Part shown: one piece after another, positions 45,065 to 54,800 of the stretch
How positions within the stretch are numbered: position 1 is the first letter of the stretch
How the letters are laid out: every line of letters begins with the position of its first letter
Assembly: GCF_000314975.1 (NCBI RefSeq)
Contig: NZ_BAEN01000068.1
Location: 118,918-182,917, forward strand
DNA length: 64,000 bases
From: Aliiglaciecola lipolytica E3
GTDB lineage: Bacteria > Pseudomonadota > Gammaproteobacteria > Enterobacterales > Alteromonadaceae
Direction: 5' to 3'
Notes under the pieces: generated by a model
Database searches by the model: none
Seen by the model: the letters and a program-made list of their open reading frames with translations, nothing else
Told to the model about the DNA's origin: nothing
Made by a program: the position numbers and the translations under genes

Positions 45065-45888
45065 TTGTAATCCTTTTTATCTGTCGTTTGTTCTTCTTTT
45101 TGCAAATAAGATAAGGCCACTTGTTGCGCTGCGTCTCTCAATTCTAATTGAGAAAGATTTGCTTGACGAAGTGAAATGTATATCTCAACCAAGGTTCTTA
45201 ATGCGTTAAACAATGGCATTTTCTCTCTTGGCGTGATTGTACTATTTAATTGTTTAGCAAGTAATGGCAGTTTGTTCTCAATTTTGCGCACTCCGTTAGG
45301 TTCAAATCCGTTATTTGCCATCGCAATAGGGCCGATAACAACTTGTCGAATAAACGACACTAAATCTATTGCTTCGTATAACTCGCCTCTGGCTATTTTA
45401 CTTGCGCCGTAGTGTATCCAAATCCAAAAGCGATCTTCATACCACTGGGGTGGGTTTATTGGGTAGTGGCCTTCATCATGCTGATATGTGTTAGTTAAAA
45501 CATTATCAACTTCCCAAAGCACCAACGGGTTATCCACTCTTTGGTGGGCGTCTTCGATGCTGACAAACTTTAGATCCACATGCAGAGGCTCGACATCATC
45601 GAAGAGGCAAATTAACAATCGTGGTTCATTTACATGTTCGCCAGTAGCGCAGGTCAGTAGTTTGCCCATCTGTTTCGCTAACATTTTGCGTTCTTTCATC
45701 ACTTGCGTGACGTGAGTCGTTGAAATCGCTAAAACGATATCTAAATCACTAAATCTATCCAGTTTATTTTCTGAACCAGATCCGGATAAAGAAATACCAA
45801 CAAATCTGCCATCAGCAGATATTAATGTGACTAATGAGCGAATGAAGTTCTGTTGATGTTCAAGCATCGAACTTGGAATATTTAACAT
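45061..45888 (-). CDS. Nucleotidyltransferase-domain protein
   Basis: A 275-residue protein with an N-terminal pol-beta-type nucleotidyltransferase domain: SLSGSGSENKLDRFSDLDIVL, giving the GS-x(n)-D-x-D active site near residues 36-50, with a likely third Asp in LHVDLKF. This resembles aminoglycoside and related small-molecule nucleotidyltransferases. The rest is helical. ATG at 45,888 has AAAGGAG 9 bases upstream and is preferred over a TTG at 45,981. It is coupled to a DUF6492-like gene. Substrate unknown; resistance is not established. Confidence 0.75.
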   Translation of the reverse strand: MLNIPSSMLEHQQNFIRSLVTLISADGRFVGISLSGSGSENKLDRFSDLDIVLAISTTHVTQVMKERKMLAKQMGKLLTCATGEHVNEPRLLICLFDDVEPLHVDLKFVSIEDAHQRVDNPLVLWEVDNVLTNTYQHDEGHYPINPPQWYEDRFWIWIHYGASKIARGELYEAIDLVSFIRQVVIGPIAMANNGFEPNGVRKIENKLPLLAKQLNSTITPREKMPLFNALRTLVEIYISLRQANLSQLELRDAAQQVALSYLQKEEQTTDKKDYK

Positions 45889-46106
45889 GTGACCATGCTC
45901 CTTTGCTGACTTGGTAAACCTCATATGTTGAAACCAAGCCTTACATTGCAATCCTTTAGACTTCTCCTTTCTACTATGCAAAGCAGCATTTTAGAATCGC
46001 ATTAAATCATTATTGAGTAAAGAGGTCAGGAGGGAAGAAGGTGTAATTAGTTAATACTCCTATTTTTGCTTTTTGGAAATAATGCAAAACATCAGAAGAA
46101 CGAAGG

Positions 46107-46126
46107 GCGCTATTGCACCCTTGCTT
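46107..46126 (-). terminator. Weak hairpin after ompW
   Basis: A stem AAGGGYGC / GCRCCCTT with one G-T pair and a 4-base loop lies 12 bases after the OmpW stop. The following T tract on the leftward strand is poor, so termination may be partial or Rho-dependent. Confidence 0.4.
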
Positions 46127-46137
46127 AAATTCGCGGA

Positions 46138-46788
46138 TTAAAACTTGTAACCAATGGTTAAAGAATAAACATAAGGGTCGATATCTACATCAACGACCCC
46201 AGCGGTGCCGTTGTTTTCAAAGTTTGCTTCCGTGTTAATGTCTATGTAACGTGCTGACGCATTCACAAACCAGTGCTTATCTAGCATATAATCAAAGCCT
46301 ACTTGGGCTGCTAGCCCAACTGAATCATCTAGCTGCAAGTCACTAAAACCAGCTTCTTGGTTAGCTGCGGTAAAATCCTCACTGAAGAAAATAGTGTAAT
46401 TAATGCCAACACCCACATAAGGCTGAAACGCACTGTTGGCGTCGAGGAAATGGTAATTTGCTGACACAGTAGGCGGTAAATGTTTTGTTGAACCTAATGG
46501 ACCAACCGTATTTAATCCAATGTCGTGTTCAAATGGTGTGGCAGCTAATATTTCAATTGCCCAATTAGGACTCAAGAAGTAAGCGAAGTTTAGCCCCAAC
46601 TGACTGTTATTATCTACATTTACGCCAACCCCCACATCAGTGCTACCAATAAAAACATTACTGCTTGATTCATCCGGTGCGACATGGGTAATACCTGCAC
46701 GTAAAATCATATCGCCACTTGTAAAAGCGCTGACATTGGTGGTGGCAAGAGCGATTGCCGCGGCTATTAAAATAGTGTGTTTTTTCAT
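46138..46788 (-). CDS. ompW: OmpW family outer-membrane protein
   Basis: A 216-residue outer-membrane beta-barrel protein. Signal peptide of about 21 residues (ends NVSA), then the OmpW strands: GDMILRAGITHVAPDESS, LGLNFAYFLSPNWAIEILAATPFEHDI, LPPTVSANYHFLD, FQPYVGVGINYTIFF, and a C-terminal Phe (TIGYKF) as the assembly signal. OmpW forms a small hydrophobic channel. ATG at 46,788 with GGAG is preferred over one four codons upstream. Confidence 0.93.
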   Translation of the reverse strand: MKKHTILIAAAIALATTNVSAFTSGDMILRAGITHVAPDESSSNVFIGSTDVGVGVNVDNNSQLGLNFAYFLSPNWAIEILAATPFEHDIGLNTVGPLGSTKHLPPTVSANYHFLDANSAFQPYVGVGINYTIFFSEDFTAANQEAGFSDLQLDDSVGLAAQVGFDYMLDKHWFVNASARYIDINTEANFENNGTAGVVDVDIDPYVYSLTIGYKF

Positions 46789-46947
46789 GTGATTCTCCAA
46801 CTTCTAAATGATTAATTAGTGATTGGAGGAAGTGTACGTTACGAGGATTTTTGACTAGTTGATCTGGCTCAATTTAATCGGCTTATATGATTGATATAAA
46901 TCAATGTTTTATCGACTCGGCAGGTGATTGCAGATGTGTTTACCAAA

Positions 46948-47811
46948 CTAGTTCTGGTATTGCTCACTTTTTCGAATTCGCCAAATCACACCTGCACCAA
47001 ACGCGTAGGTATTGTTCTCTACCAGAAGCGGACTATTTTCATTTGCAGCGTGATTAAGCAAGCTATATGCGGCACTCACAAAAACTCGAACAGAAGGGCT
47101 GGCGTTGAACATGTAACCTGCAGAAAATTCTAAACCCAAATATCCTCCAGATGCATCGTATTCAGGTCTTTGCTCAGTGGCGTATTGGCTATCAACTTGG
47201 TAAAAATAATCATGCAGTTTTTCTGTTGCCCAAACAGGCGAAATATTAAATCGAAAACGGTCTTTCTCCTGAAACGCACCAACATACTGATAAGACAACT
47301 CGGGATTAAAAACGTATCCTCTGTGGGTGATGGAAGAAAAGTCTGTGGAAAATACAGCGCGTGTTTGCACTCTAAATTGCACTTGTTGCATACCCGTATG
47401 TTGTTTTGCACTTTCATAAAGTTTGAATTTAATTTGCGGACCAACCTCAAATACAAAATCCAAATCTGGCATGCCTGCACGAATTGAATCGTCTTCCGAA
47501 TCAGCGCTAAAAGCTGCATCTAGGGATAAATCGATCTCTAGCCAATCCTTTTCAACTGCAACTGCTCGAACGACGCTATTTTCACCAACCCTCACTATTT
47601 CACCCCGGTAAATAAAAAATGGCGCGGCAAATGCGTTATTGTGATTATCTCTAGCTCCTGGATATTCGGGCGTATTAAAAGCAGCGCTGATTACACCAGC
47701 TTCCCATAGCGGCTTTTTATTATGCTCACCCATAGTGGTATCGATCTGGGCCAAACACGGCAATGTACTAAAAAATAGAATAACGCTAACTAACAATGGT
47801 CTTAGTTGCAC
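46948..47811 (-). CDS. MipA/OmpV family outer-membrane protein
   Basis: An approximately 287-residue outer-membrane barrel protein of the MipA/OmpV family: WEAGVISAAFNTPEYPGARDNHNNAFAAPFFIYRGE is the family's conserved N-terminal block, and the chain ends with strand-like FGAGVIWRIRK. A signal peptide is visible after the GTG at 47,811 (LLVSVILFFSTLPCLA). An in-frame TTG at 47,862 is an alternative start; neither has a strong ribosome site. MipA-type proteins scaffold murein enzymes in E. coli, but this copy's role is unknown. Confidence 0.82.
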   Translation of the reverse strand: MQLRPLLVSVILFFSTLPCLAQIDTTMGEHNKKPLWEAGVISAAFNTPEYPGARDNHNNAFAAPFFIYRGEIVRVGENSVVRAVAVEKDWLEIDLSLDAAFSADSEDDSIRAGMPDLDFVFEVGPQIKFKLYESAKQHTGMQQVQFRVQTRAVFSTDFSSITHRGYVFNPELSYQYVGAFQEKDRFRFNISPVWATEKLHDYFYQVDSQYATEQRPEYDASGGYLGLEFSAGYMFNASPSVRVFVSAAYSLLNHAANENSPLLVENNTYAFGAGVIWRIRKSEQYQN

Positions 47812-47921
47812 AGGTGTTTTTTCCGAAAAATGCTTGAAGAGACAAAAACTTACTACAACCAAGTAGTTCAGCTCAAGTATAAAATTAATTGGCGAAATTA
47901 AATATACGTACTGAAATGGAT

Positions 47922-47964
47922 AAAAAAAACGGTCTGTGTAAGGTTAATCACACAGACCGTTTTA
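47922..47964 (-). terminator. Strong Rho-independent terminator after accC
   Basis: A 14-bp perfect stem, AAAACGGTCTGTGT paired with its complement (47,927-47,940 with 47,950-47,963), with a T-rich run on the leftward strand. It is 17 bases after the accC stop, ending the accB-accC unit. Confidence 0.9.
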
Positions 47965-47980
47965 ATAAGATTGTCTCAGA

Positions 47981-49324
47981 CTAATCTAATTTTAATTTCT
48001 TTTCTAAATAGTGGATGTTAGTTCCACCATTGAAAAAGTTTTCATCCGCCATAATACTTTGTTGTAAAGAGATATTGGTTTTAATGCCGTCTACTACCAG
48101 TTCGTCAAGTGCATGACGCATTCTGGCGATGGCTACATCACGATTTTCACCATATGCAATCAATTTTCCAATCATTGAATCATAGTGCGGTGGAACGCTA
48201 TAGCCAGCGTAAATGTGTGATTCCCAACGGATCCCAAAACCACCCGGAGAATGGAACATATTGATTTTTCCGGGGCTTGGCATAAATGTAGCGGGGTCTT
48301 CAGCATTGATTCGACATTCAATAGCATGGCCTCGGATCTGAATATCTTTCTGTTCAATCGAAAGCGGTTGGCCACCGGCAATTCTAAGCTGCTCTTTAAT
48401 CAAATCTACGCCGGTGATCATTTCTGTCACTGGATGCTCAACTTGTATACGGGTATTCATTTCAATGAAATAAAATTCTCCGTTTTCATACAAGAATTCA
48501 AAAGTACCCGCGCCGCGATACCCAATTTCAATACACGCTCTACGGCATCGTTCACCGATTCGCTCGCGCGTTTCTGAATTAATACCTGGTGCCGGTGCTT
48601 CTTCAACTACTTTTTGATGACGACGTTGCATCGAGCAATCACGTTCACCTAAATGTATGGCATTACCTTGACCATCAGAAAGTACTTGAATCTCAACGTG
48701 ACGAGGATTTTCAAGAAACTTTTCCATGTAAACCATTTCGTTGCCAAACGAAGCGCCCGCTTCTGCTTTAGTCATGGCAATCGCATTGATTAACTCAGAT
48801 TCGCCACGTACAACACGCATTCCGCGTCCACCGCCACCACCAGCTGCTTTAACAATAATGGGATAACCAATACGTTTGGCGATGCTTTTGTTGCGTTCTG
48901 GATCATCGTTAAGCGGACCGTCTGAACCAGGCACACAGGGGACGCCTGCGCTTTTCATTGATTTAATGGCTGACACTTTGTCACCCATCAATGTAATGGT
49001 TTCAGGTTTCGGACCTATGAAAATAAAGCCGCTTTTTTCAACCGCTTCTGCAAATTCTGCATTTTCGGCTAAAAAACCATATCCGGGATGTATGGCAACT
49101 GAATTAGATACTTCAGCAGCAGCAATGATGCGAGGGATATTTAAATAACTTTCAGTCGCTGAAGCTTTGCCAATACAGATCGACTCATCTGCCAACAAAA
49201 CGTGTTTCAGGTCTTTATCTGCAGTGGAGTGTACAGCGACAGTTTTGATACCCATCTCTTTACACGCACGCAGAATTCGAAGAGCTATTTCGCCTCGATT
49301 TGCAATTAATACTTTATCAAGCAT
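47981..49324 (-). CDS. accC: Acetyl-CoA carboxylase biotin carboxylase subunit AccC
   Basis: A 447-residue biotin carboxylase: N-terminal [20 protein letters not shown]-grasp Gly-rich loop [14 protein letters not shown], catalytic region [14 protein letters not shown] and [12 protein letters not shown]. It carboxylates biotin on AccB in the first step of fatty-acid synthesis. It begins 14 bases after accB, the standard operon. Confidence 0.97.
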   Translation of the reverse strand: MLDKVLIANRGEIALRILRACKEMGIKTVAVHSTADKDLKHVLLADESICIGKASATESYLNIPRIIAAAEVSNSVAIHPGYGFLAENAEFAEAVEKSGFIFIGPKPETITLMGDKVSAIKSMKSAGVPCVPGSDGPLNDDPERNKSIAKRIGYPIIVKAAGGGGGRGMRVVRGESELINAIAMTKAEAGASFGNEMVYMEKFLENPRHVEIQVLSDGQGNAIHLGERDCSMQRRHQKVVEEAPAPGINSETRERIGERCRRACIEIGYRGAGTFEFLYENGEFYFIEMNTRIQVEHPVTEMITGVDLIKEQLRIAGGQPLSIEQKDIQIRGHAIECRINAEDPATFMPSPGKINMFHSPGGFGIRWESHIYAGYSVPPHYDSMIGKLIAYGENRDVAIARMRHALDELVVDGIKTNISLQQSIMADENFFNGGTNIHYLEKKLKLD

Positions 49325-49338
49325 GATAATAAGCTCGC

Positions 49339-49797
49339 TTATTCAATAACGAACATTGGTTGATCAAATTCCACAGGCTCTTGGTTGTCGACCAAAATTT
49401 GTTTAATTACACCTGCTTTGTCAGCTTCAATTTGGTTCATCATTTTCATTGCTTCTACAATACATAACGTATCGCCAACATTGACTTTCTGACCTACTTC
49501 GACAAAAGCGGGAGAACTAGGCGATGCGGAACGATAAAATGTTCCTACCATTGGCGATTTTACTACGTGACCAGACACTTCTGGGCTAGCTGCTGGTGCA
49601 GGTGCTGAAGCGGCTGGAGCAGGAGCTGGTGCTGCAACAGGGGCAGGAGCCGGTGCTGGTGCATAATGTACAGAAGCTTGTGGTGAAGCACTGGCTCTGT
49701 GTATACGAACCGATTCTTCACCTTCGGTAATTTCTAGTTCAGAAATACCAGATTCTTCTACTAGTTCTATCAATTTCTTTATTTTACGAATATCCAT
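49339..49797 (-). CDS. accB: Biotin carboxyl carrier protein AccB
   Basis: A 152-residue BCCP. An N-terminal helix region ([23 protein letters not shown]), a Pro-Ala-rich flexible linker (about 37-72), and a C-terminal biotinyl domain with biotin-accepting Lys118 in [13 protein letters not shown]. The linker length and composition are normal for BCCP. First of the accBC pair and 27 bases after aroQ. Confidence 0.97.
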   Translation of the reverse strand: MDIRKIKKLIELVEESGISELEITEGEESVRIHRASASPQASVHYAPAPAPAPVAAPAPAPAASAPAPAASPEVSGHVVKSPMVGTFYRSASPSSPAFVEVGQKVNVGDTLCIVEAMKMMNQIEADKAGVIKQILVDNQEPVEFDQPMFVIE

Positions 49798-49824
49798 TTA
49801 AGCTCTCTTTAGTTACTCATTAAA

Positions 49825-50259
49825 TTAATTTTGGCAATGTTGTTTAGCAGCGATTAGTGCTGCTTTATAACCGTAATCTCCCAATCCGCAAATTACCCCT
49901 TTGGCAACGTCAGATAAGTAGGAATGTTTTCTAAATTCTTCTCGGGCATGCACATTTGAAAGGTGGACTTCTATAAAGGGAATACTGACACTTAGCAATG
50001 CATCTCGTATAGCCACACTAGTATGAGTAAATGCACCGGGATTAATAATGATAAAATCGGTGTCACCCATAGCAGAATGAATTTTGTTGATCAGCTCATG
50101 CTCAGCATTAGACTGCAGATGAAGCAGTTCAATGCCTTCTTGATTTGCTAGAATTTTCAATTCATCTACAATGTCTTGTAGAGTCTTGGAACCATATATA
50201 GCGGGTTCACGCTTTCCCAGCATATTTAGGTTTGGCCCGTTCAATAATAAAAATTTCAC
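49825..50259 (-). CDS. aroQ: Type II 3-dehydroquinate dehydratase AroQ
   Basis: A 144-residue type II dehydroquinase: [24 protein letters not shown] with catalytic Tyr22, [29 protein letters not shown] and [18 protein letters not shown] with the catalytic His. Third step of the shikimate pathway. GTG start at 50,259. It lies upstream of accB, as in many gammaproteobacteria, and probably shares a transcript with accBC. Confidence 0.95.
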   Translation of the reverse strand: MKFLLLNGPNLNMLGKREPAIYGSKTLQDIVDELKILANQEGIELLHLQSNAEHELINKIHSAMGDTDFIIINPGAFTHTSVAIRDALLSVSIPFIEVHLSNVHAREEFRKHSYLSDVAKGVICGLGDYGYKAALIAAKQHCQN

Positions 50260-50469
50260 GAATTTGTCGCTATCTTCTTTTAAATTTCATTGTTGCGATA
50301 CTCTTAACGTAAACCTGTACAAAGTCAAATAAGAAACGCCTGAAAAACAATCAATTAAAAGTTGTTTGTAGTAATTATAGAGAATAGTGGTTAATTAGCA
50401 GCAAAATACTGGTCTTATCAGCGAAGTTGGCTGCTTTTATTTTCTTATTTTAGACCATAAGGCCTTAGT

Positions 50470-51054
50470 TTGAATTATTTATCTCACATTCACTTAGCTC
50501 ATATTTCGGAAACGAGCTTATTGGGAAATTTTCTAGGAGATTTTGTAAAAGGAAGTCATTTACAGCATCTTCCAGCTGACATTCGCCATGGCGTGCGTTT
50601 GCACCGCAAAATCGATGCATTTACCGATAGCCATGCTATTGTAAAGTCGATTCGCGCTACATTTCCCTCTGAGTTGAGGCGAATGTCTGGCGTACTCATC
50701 GATATATATTTCGATCATTTATTGAGTGTGCATTGGCAGCTTTATACCCAGCAATCGAAGCAGGCCGTGTTAGACAACTTTTATCGACAGTTGCGAATGG
50801 AGACGGTTCAAATTGATGGACGGTTTGAGCAAGTACGCGGTGGATTACTTAAACATCGTTGGCTAACTACTTATGAAACAAGAAAAAACTGCTTGAACGC
50901 GTTTCTGCAAATCGAAAAACGACTAAATATGCGAATTATATTTGCTGAAAAAGGCTATCATTTTGTGAACCACAACCACCAAGTGATTGAACAAGGCTTT
51001 TTGGCGTTTTATCCTGAGTTAATTAAATTTGTTCAATCTGATTATTTGAAATAG
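50470..51054 (+). CDS. acpH: ACP phosphodiesterase AcpH-like
   Basis: A 194-residue protein matching AcpH (DUF479): [41 protein letters not shown] with metal ligands, and [13 protein letters not shown]. AcpH removes 4'-phosphopantetheine from acyl carrier protein. The start is TTG at 50,470, which aligns exactly with the E. coli start; no upstream ATG in frame. upp begins 10 bases downstream. Confidence 0.88.
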   Translation: MNYLSHIHLAHISETSLLGNFLGDFVKGSHLQHLPADIRHGVRLHRKIDAFTDSHAIVKSIRATFPSELRRMSGVLIDIYFDHLLSVHWQLYTQQSKQAVLDNFYRQLRMETVQIDGRFEQVRGGLLKHRWLTTYETRKNCLNAFLQIEKRLNMRIIFAEKGYHFVNHNHQVIEQGFLAFYPELIKFVQSDYLK

Positions 51055-51064
51055 GGCGCAGCGT

Positions 51065-51694
51065 ATGCCGGTACATGAAATAAAACATCCATTAATAATG
51101 CACAAAATTGGACTCATGCGTGCAAAAGGTATCAGCAGTAAAGATTTTCGCGAATTGGCAAGTGAAGTAGGCAACCTACTTACTTACGAGGCGACACGCG
51201 ATTTAAAAACCGAAAAAACGACAATTTCTGGTTGGACGGGTAAAGCGATTGAAGTTGCTAAAATAAAAGGTAAAAAAATAACCGTCGTGCCGATTCTTCG
51301 CGCTGGATTAGGTATGTTAGATGGTGTATTACAATTGATCCCGAACGCAAAAATAAGTGTCGTAGGTTTATATCGTAACGAAGAAACGTTAGAACCCGTT
51401 GCCTATTTTGACAAAGTCGTAAAAGATGTCGACTTGCGAACTGCTTTGATAGTTGATCCTATGCTGGCAACTGGTGGAACCTTGATTGCCACCATTGATT
51501 TACTGAAGAGCAAAAAGTGTAAAAAAATTCTAGGTTTATTCTTAGTGGCTGCGCCGGAAGGGATTAAGGAAGTCATCAAAAAACATCCTGATGTTGAAAT
51601 ATATGTAGCGTCAATTGATGAAAAATTAGATCACCAAGGCTATATTTTACCTGGCTTGGGAGATGCGGGAGACAAAATATTCGGTACGCGCTAG
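51065..51694 (+). CDS. upp: Uracil phosphoribosyltransferase
   Basis: A 209-residue type I phosphoribosyltransferase: [41 protein letters not shown], the PRPP-binding [14 protein letters not shown], and a C-terminal [17 protein letters not shown]. It salvages uracil to UMP. A complete gene in the same direction as acpH. Confidence 0.97.
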   Translation: MPVHEIKHPLIMHKIGLMRAKGISSKDFRELASEVGNLLTYEATRDLKTEKTTISGWTGKAIEVAKIKGKKITVVPILRAGLGMLDGVLQLIPNAKISVVGLYRNEETLEPVAYFDKVVKDVDLRTALIVDPMLATGGTLIATIDLLKSKKCKKILGLFLVAAPEGIKEVIKKHPDVEIYVASIDEKLDHQGYILPGLGDAGDKIFGTR

Positions 51695-51832
51695 CAGATA
51701 ATCCATTAGGACAACATAAGTAGACGATTTTTAAAAAATCGAATGCTATCAATAACGACACAAGCTTTAGACTAATTCGATATGATTATCATACAGTTAC
51801 TACTATTGATTTTGGTTAATTCGGTGTAAGCT

Positions 51833-54800
51833 TTGCTTTGGTACATAAATTCAACATCGCTAACTAATCGATTCGTCACTGGAGTGCTTTTTAGTTTGTT
51901 TGAAAAGCTTAAAAAAAGGTATGCTTTCATCGGGTTAACTTGCATTCGTCAGTTACTTAACTCAGGTTTGTTCGTACTTCTATTGTTTGGGGCAATTTCA
52001 TCAGCTTCCGCTGCCCCGTTAATTAACGAACCCAAATTTATTCAACTTTCTACTTCCCAAGGACTTTCGCAAGATACGGTTAATGATCTGCTAATCGACT
52101 CCAGTGGTTTTTTATGGGTTGCAACTCAATCCGGATTAAATCGATTTGATGGCTATAGGGTTGTGCACTTTGAGGGAAGTCAAAAACAGTTAGCCGACAT
52201 TTCAATTGATACCATTTTTGAAGATGAAAATAAGAATATCTGGGTTGGAACAGGTCGTTCAGGTTTGTTCAAAATTGAAACCAGCACCGGTAAAACATCT
52301 CTTATTGAAAGCTTTGTTACCCAAAATAGTACCTGGTCAGATCGAGTTACTGATATTAATCAATTGGCCAACGGGCAGATTATTGTTGCTACTGAACGCA
52401 GTGTTTATATCGTCAACTCTACGTTAGCTACAGCGTCATTGTTGTATCAACTCCCGGCCAACAAGCAAGAAGCGAAATACAAAATTAATACTGCCCAATT
52501 TTTAGATGGTGCGGTGTTATTAGGGCGCAATGATGGGTTGTTTTTGGTTGATTTAGCCTCTAAACAAGTACAGCAAATAAAGCTCAAAGGTGGATTAAAT
52601 AGTGAGTCAATTAATCAATTAGTCCTCAGCGCAGATCAGACGATTTGGGTTGGCAGCAATACAGGTTTGTTTAGTTTAACAGTTGGTGAAAATAATCAAA
52701 TTCAAGTATCTGACCATGCTTTAGATTCACCCGTGCTTGAAATTTTCGAAACCAGCAATAACACGCTTTACGTTGGCACAAATATAGGTTTATTTAGCTA
52801 CGACCCTACTTCTGCGCAGTTACAACACTATTTTAGTCCAATCGATAGTCGCCAATATTTATCTTCCAATAATGTTACTGCGGTAGAAATGGATAGAAAA
52901 GGCAATCTGTGGATTGGTTCTCCATTTGACGGCGCTTTATACTGGTCTACGCAAAGCGTGAAATTCGAAAATGTACGTCAAAACCGAGAGGACGAAATTC
53001 AGTTAAGTAGTAATAGTGTGAAGTCATTTGCTCAGTTTGATGAGAAAGGACTTTGGATTGGTACTAGCAATGGTCTTAATTATTACGATTTAGACGAACA
53101 CGAATTGATTGGTCATTGGTTTACCGATGACGTAGTTGGCGCGCAAAGCGCAAGAATCAGAGATTTGGAAACTCTGGGCAACAATACGTTACTGTTAAAT
53201 ACAGATAGTGGACTTTGGGCTTTTGATATATCAACTAAGGCTTTCTCAGCTGCAAACAGCAACAATAAAGAAGCAGAGAAACTGTTAGGAAGTAGGTTAA
53301 ACAGTTTCGCAAAAGATAAAAGTGGTGTGTATTGGTTTAGTACACCAGAAAAGTTTTACAGATATGATGCTCAATCAGGTGAAGTATCAAGTATTGATAC
53401 GTTAAACAATACGATTGACGCCAGCGCTTCTTACGGATTTTTGGGAGCAAGCAGTCATCATCAAAATCTATTGTGGATAAGCGAGCGTGAACAGCTTTGG
53501 GCATATAATACGCAGACCGATTCCTTACAAAGCGTGCATAAACTTGAACGTGCGAATATGGGGCAGCCTGTTTACCCTGAAAGTGTTATTGAAGATGATA
53601 ATGGTACTTTGTGGATAGCCTATCCGGGCGCTGGACTTGTTGGCTTAGACGCGACAATTTATACACCTAAATACGGATATGATAAACAAAACCTTTTGCC
53701 CAGCAATATGATTTACGGCATTCATTTGGATCAAACTGGGGCGATTTGGATGAGCTCCCACGCAGGATTACTGAAATTTGATTCGACAGGTCCTTATTTA
53801 CAGCAGTACGGTATTTCCCAAGGTTTAGACGGCAAAGAATTTAACGGCTTGTCACATTTGGTGTTGCTTGATAACCGACTGGTTTATGGTTCACAAAAAG
53901 GTCTTACTGTGTTTGATCCTTTGTCGTTTGAAGTGCACGACGGGAACCCGCCACAAGTTTCGATTACAAACATTAAACTAAAATCCAATTCGTTAGAGAT
54001 GCCGCTGGTCAATTTAGATAAACGTGTTGTTTCACTAGCGCACAGAGATGCTGGCCTAGCAATTGAGTTTTCAACTTTAGCGTTCGAGCATCAAAGCACC
54101 ACCCAATATCAGTACCGACTAGATGGCGCAGACAGTTATATTTACCCTGCTACTACCGATTCTCAGGTGACTTTTCCGAAGCTAGAACCAGGCCATTATG
54201 TGTTTTCTGCAACGGCTTTCGACCCCATAACAGGTTCAGAAAGCGAACCTGCTACTGTGTTTATAAATGTGCAGTATTCACCTTGGTTGTCGCCTGTTGC
54301 TTATGCGTTTTATGTCCTTATTTTTGTGTCTTTGGTGTTGTTTTGGTGGTATCGGCGTGACTTACAAAATAAACAAGTGATGGCAGCCCATGCGCAAGCA
54401 TTGGAAAGTAAAAATCGACTGTCTTTAGCATTAAGTGCAAGTAACAGTAATGTGTGGGAGTGGCGTTCAAAAACTAATCAATTTTATGCCCCTAGAATAT
54501 GTGAAGAATTGGGCTATGACTATGAAGACAATCTAATTAGTTTTGAACAGCATGTCGATCTTATTCATCCGGAAGATACGGCTATTTTTGCTTCGAATTG
54601 GCAGTCATTCAAAGACAAAGAAAGCGATGGCTTAGACGTGACGTACCGATTGCGTTCCAAACTAGGTGAATGGTTTTGGTATCGTGATGTGGGTAATGAA
54701 GTCGTTGATAAAGTTGGTTTAGAGAGGGTTGTTGCCGGAACCTATAGTAACGTCACAGAGACGGTTGCTGATCGAGAGAAAGTCAGACTGTTTGGTGAGG

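Noticed and set aside
45299..45309. GGTTCAAATCC resembling a tRNA T-arm
   Set aside because: It lies inside the nucleotidyltransferase gene, in a conserved reading frame, and has no cloverleaf around it.
47130..47519. 129-codon minus-strand frame overlapping the MipA/OmpV gene in another frame
   Set aside because: The MipA/OmpV frame has the family motif and a signal peptide; this one does not resemble any protein.
49600..49690. Tandem GCWCCWGC-like repeats inside accB
   Set aside because: They encode the normal Pro-Ala linker of biotin carboxyl carrier protein and are not an independent repeat element.
51716..51755. Palindromic A/T sequence (CGATTTTT/AAAAATCG) after upp
   Set aside because: It has no GC core, so it is too weak to call a terminator, and there is no evidence for an operator role.
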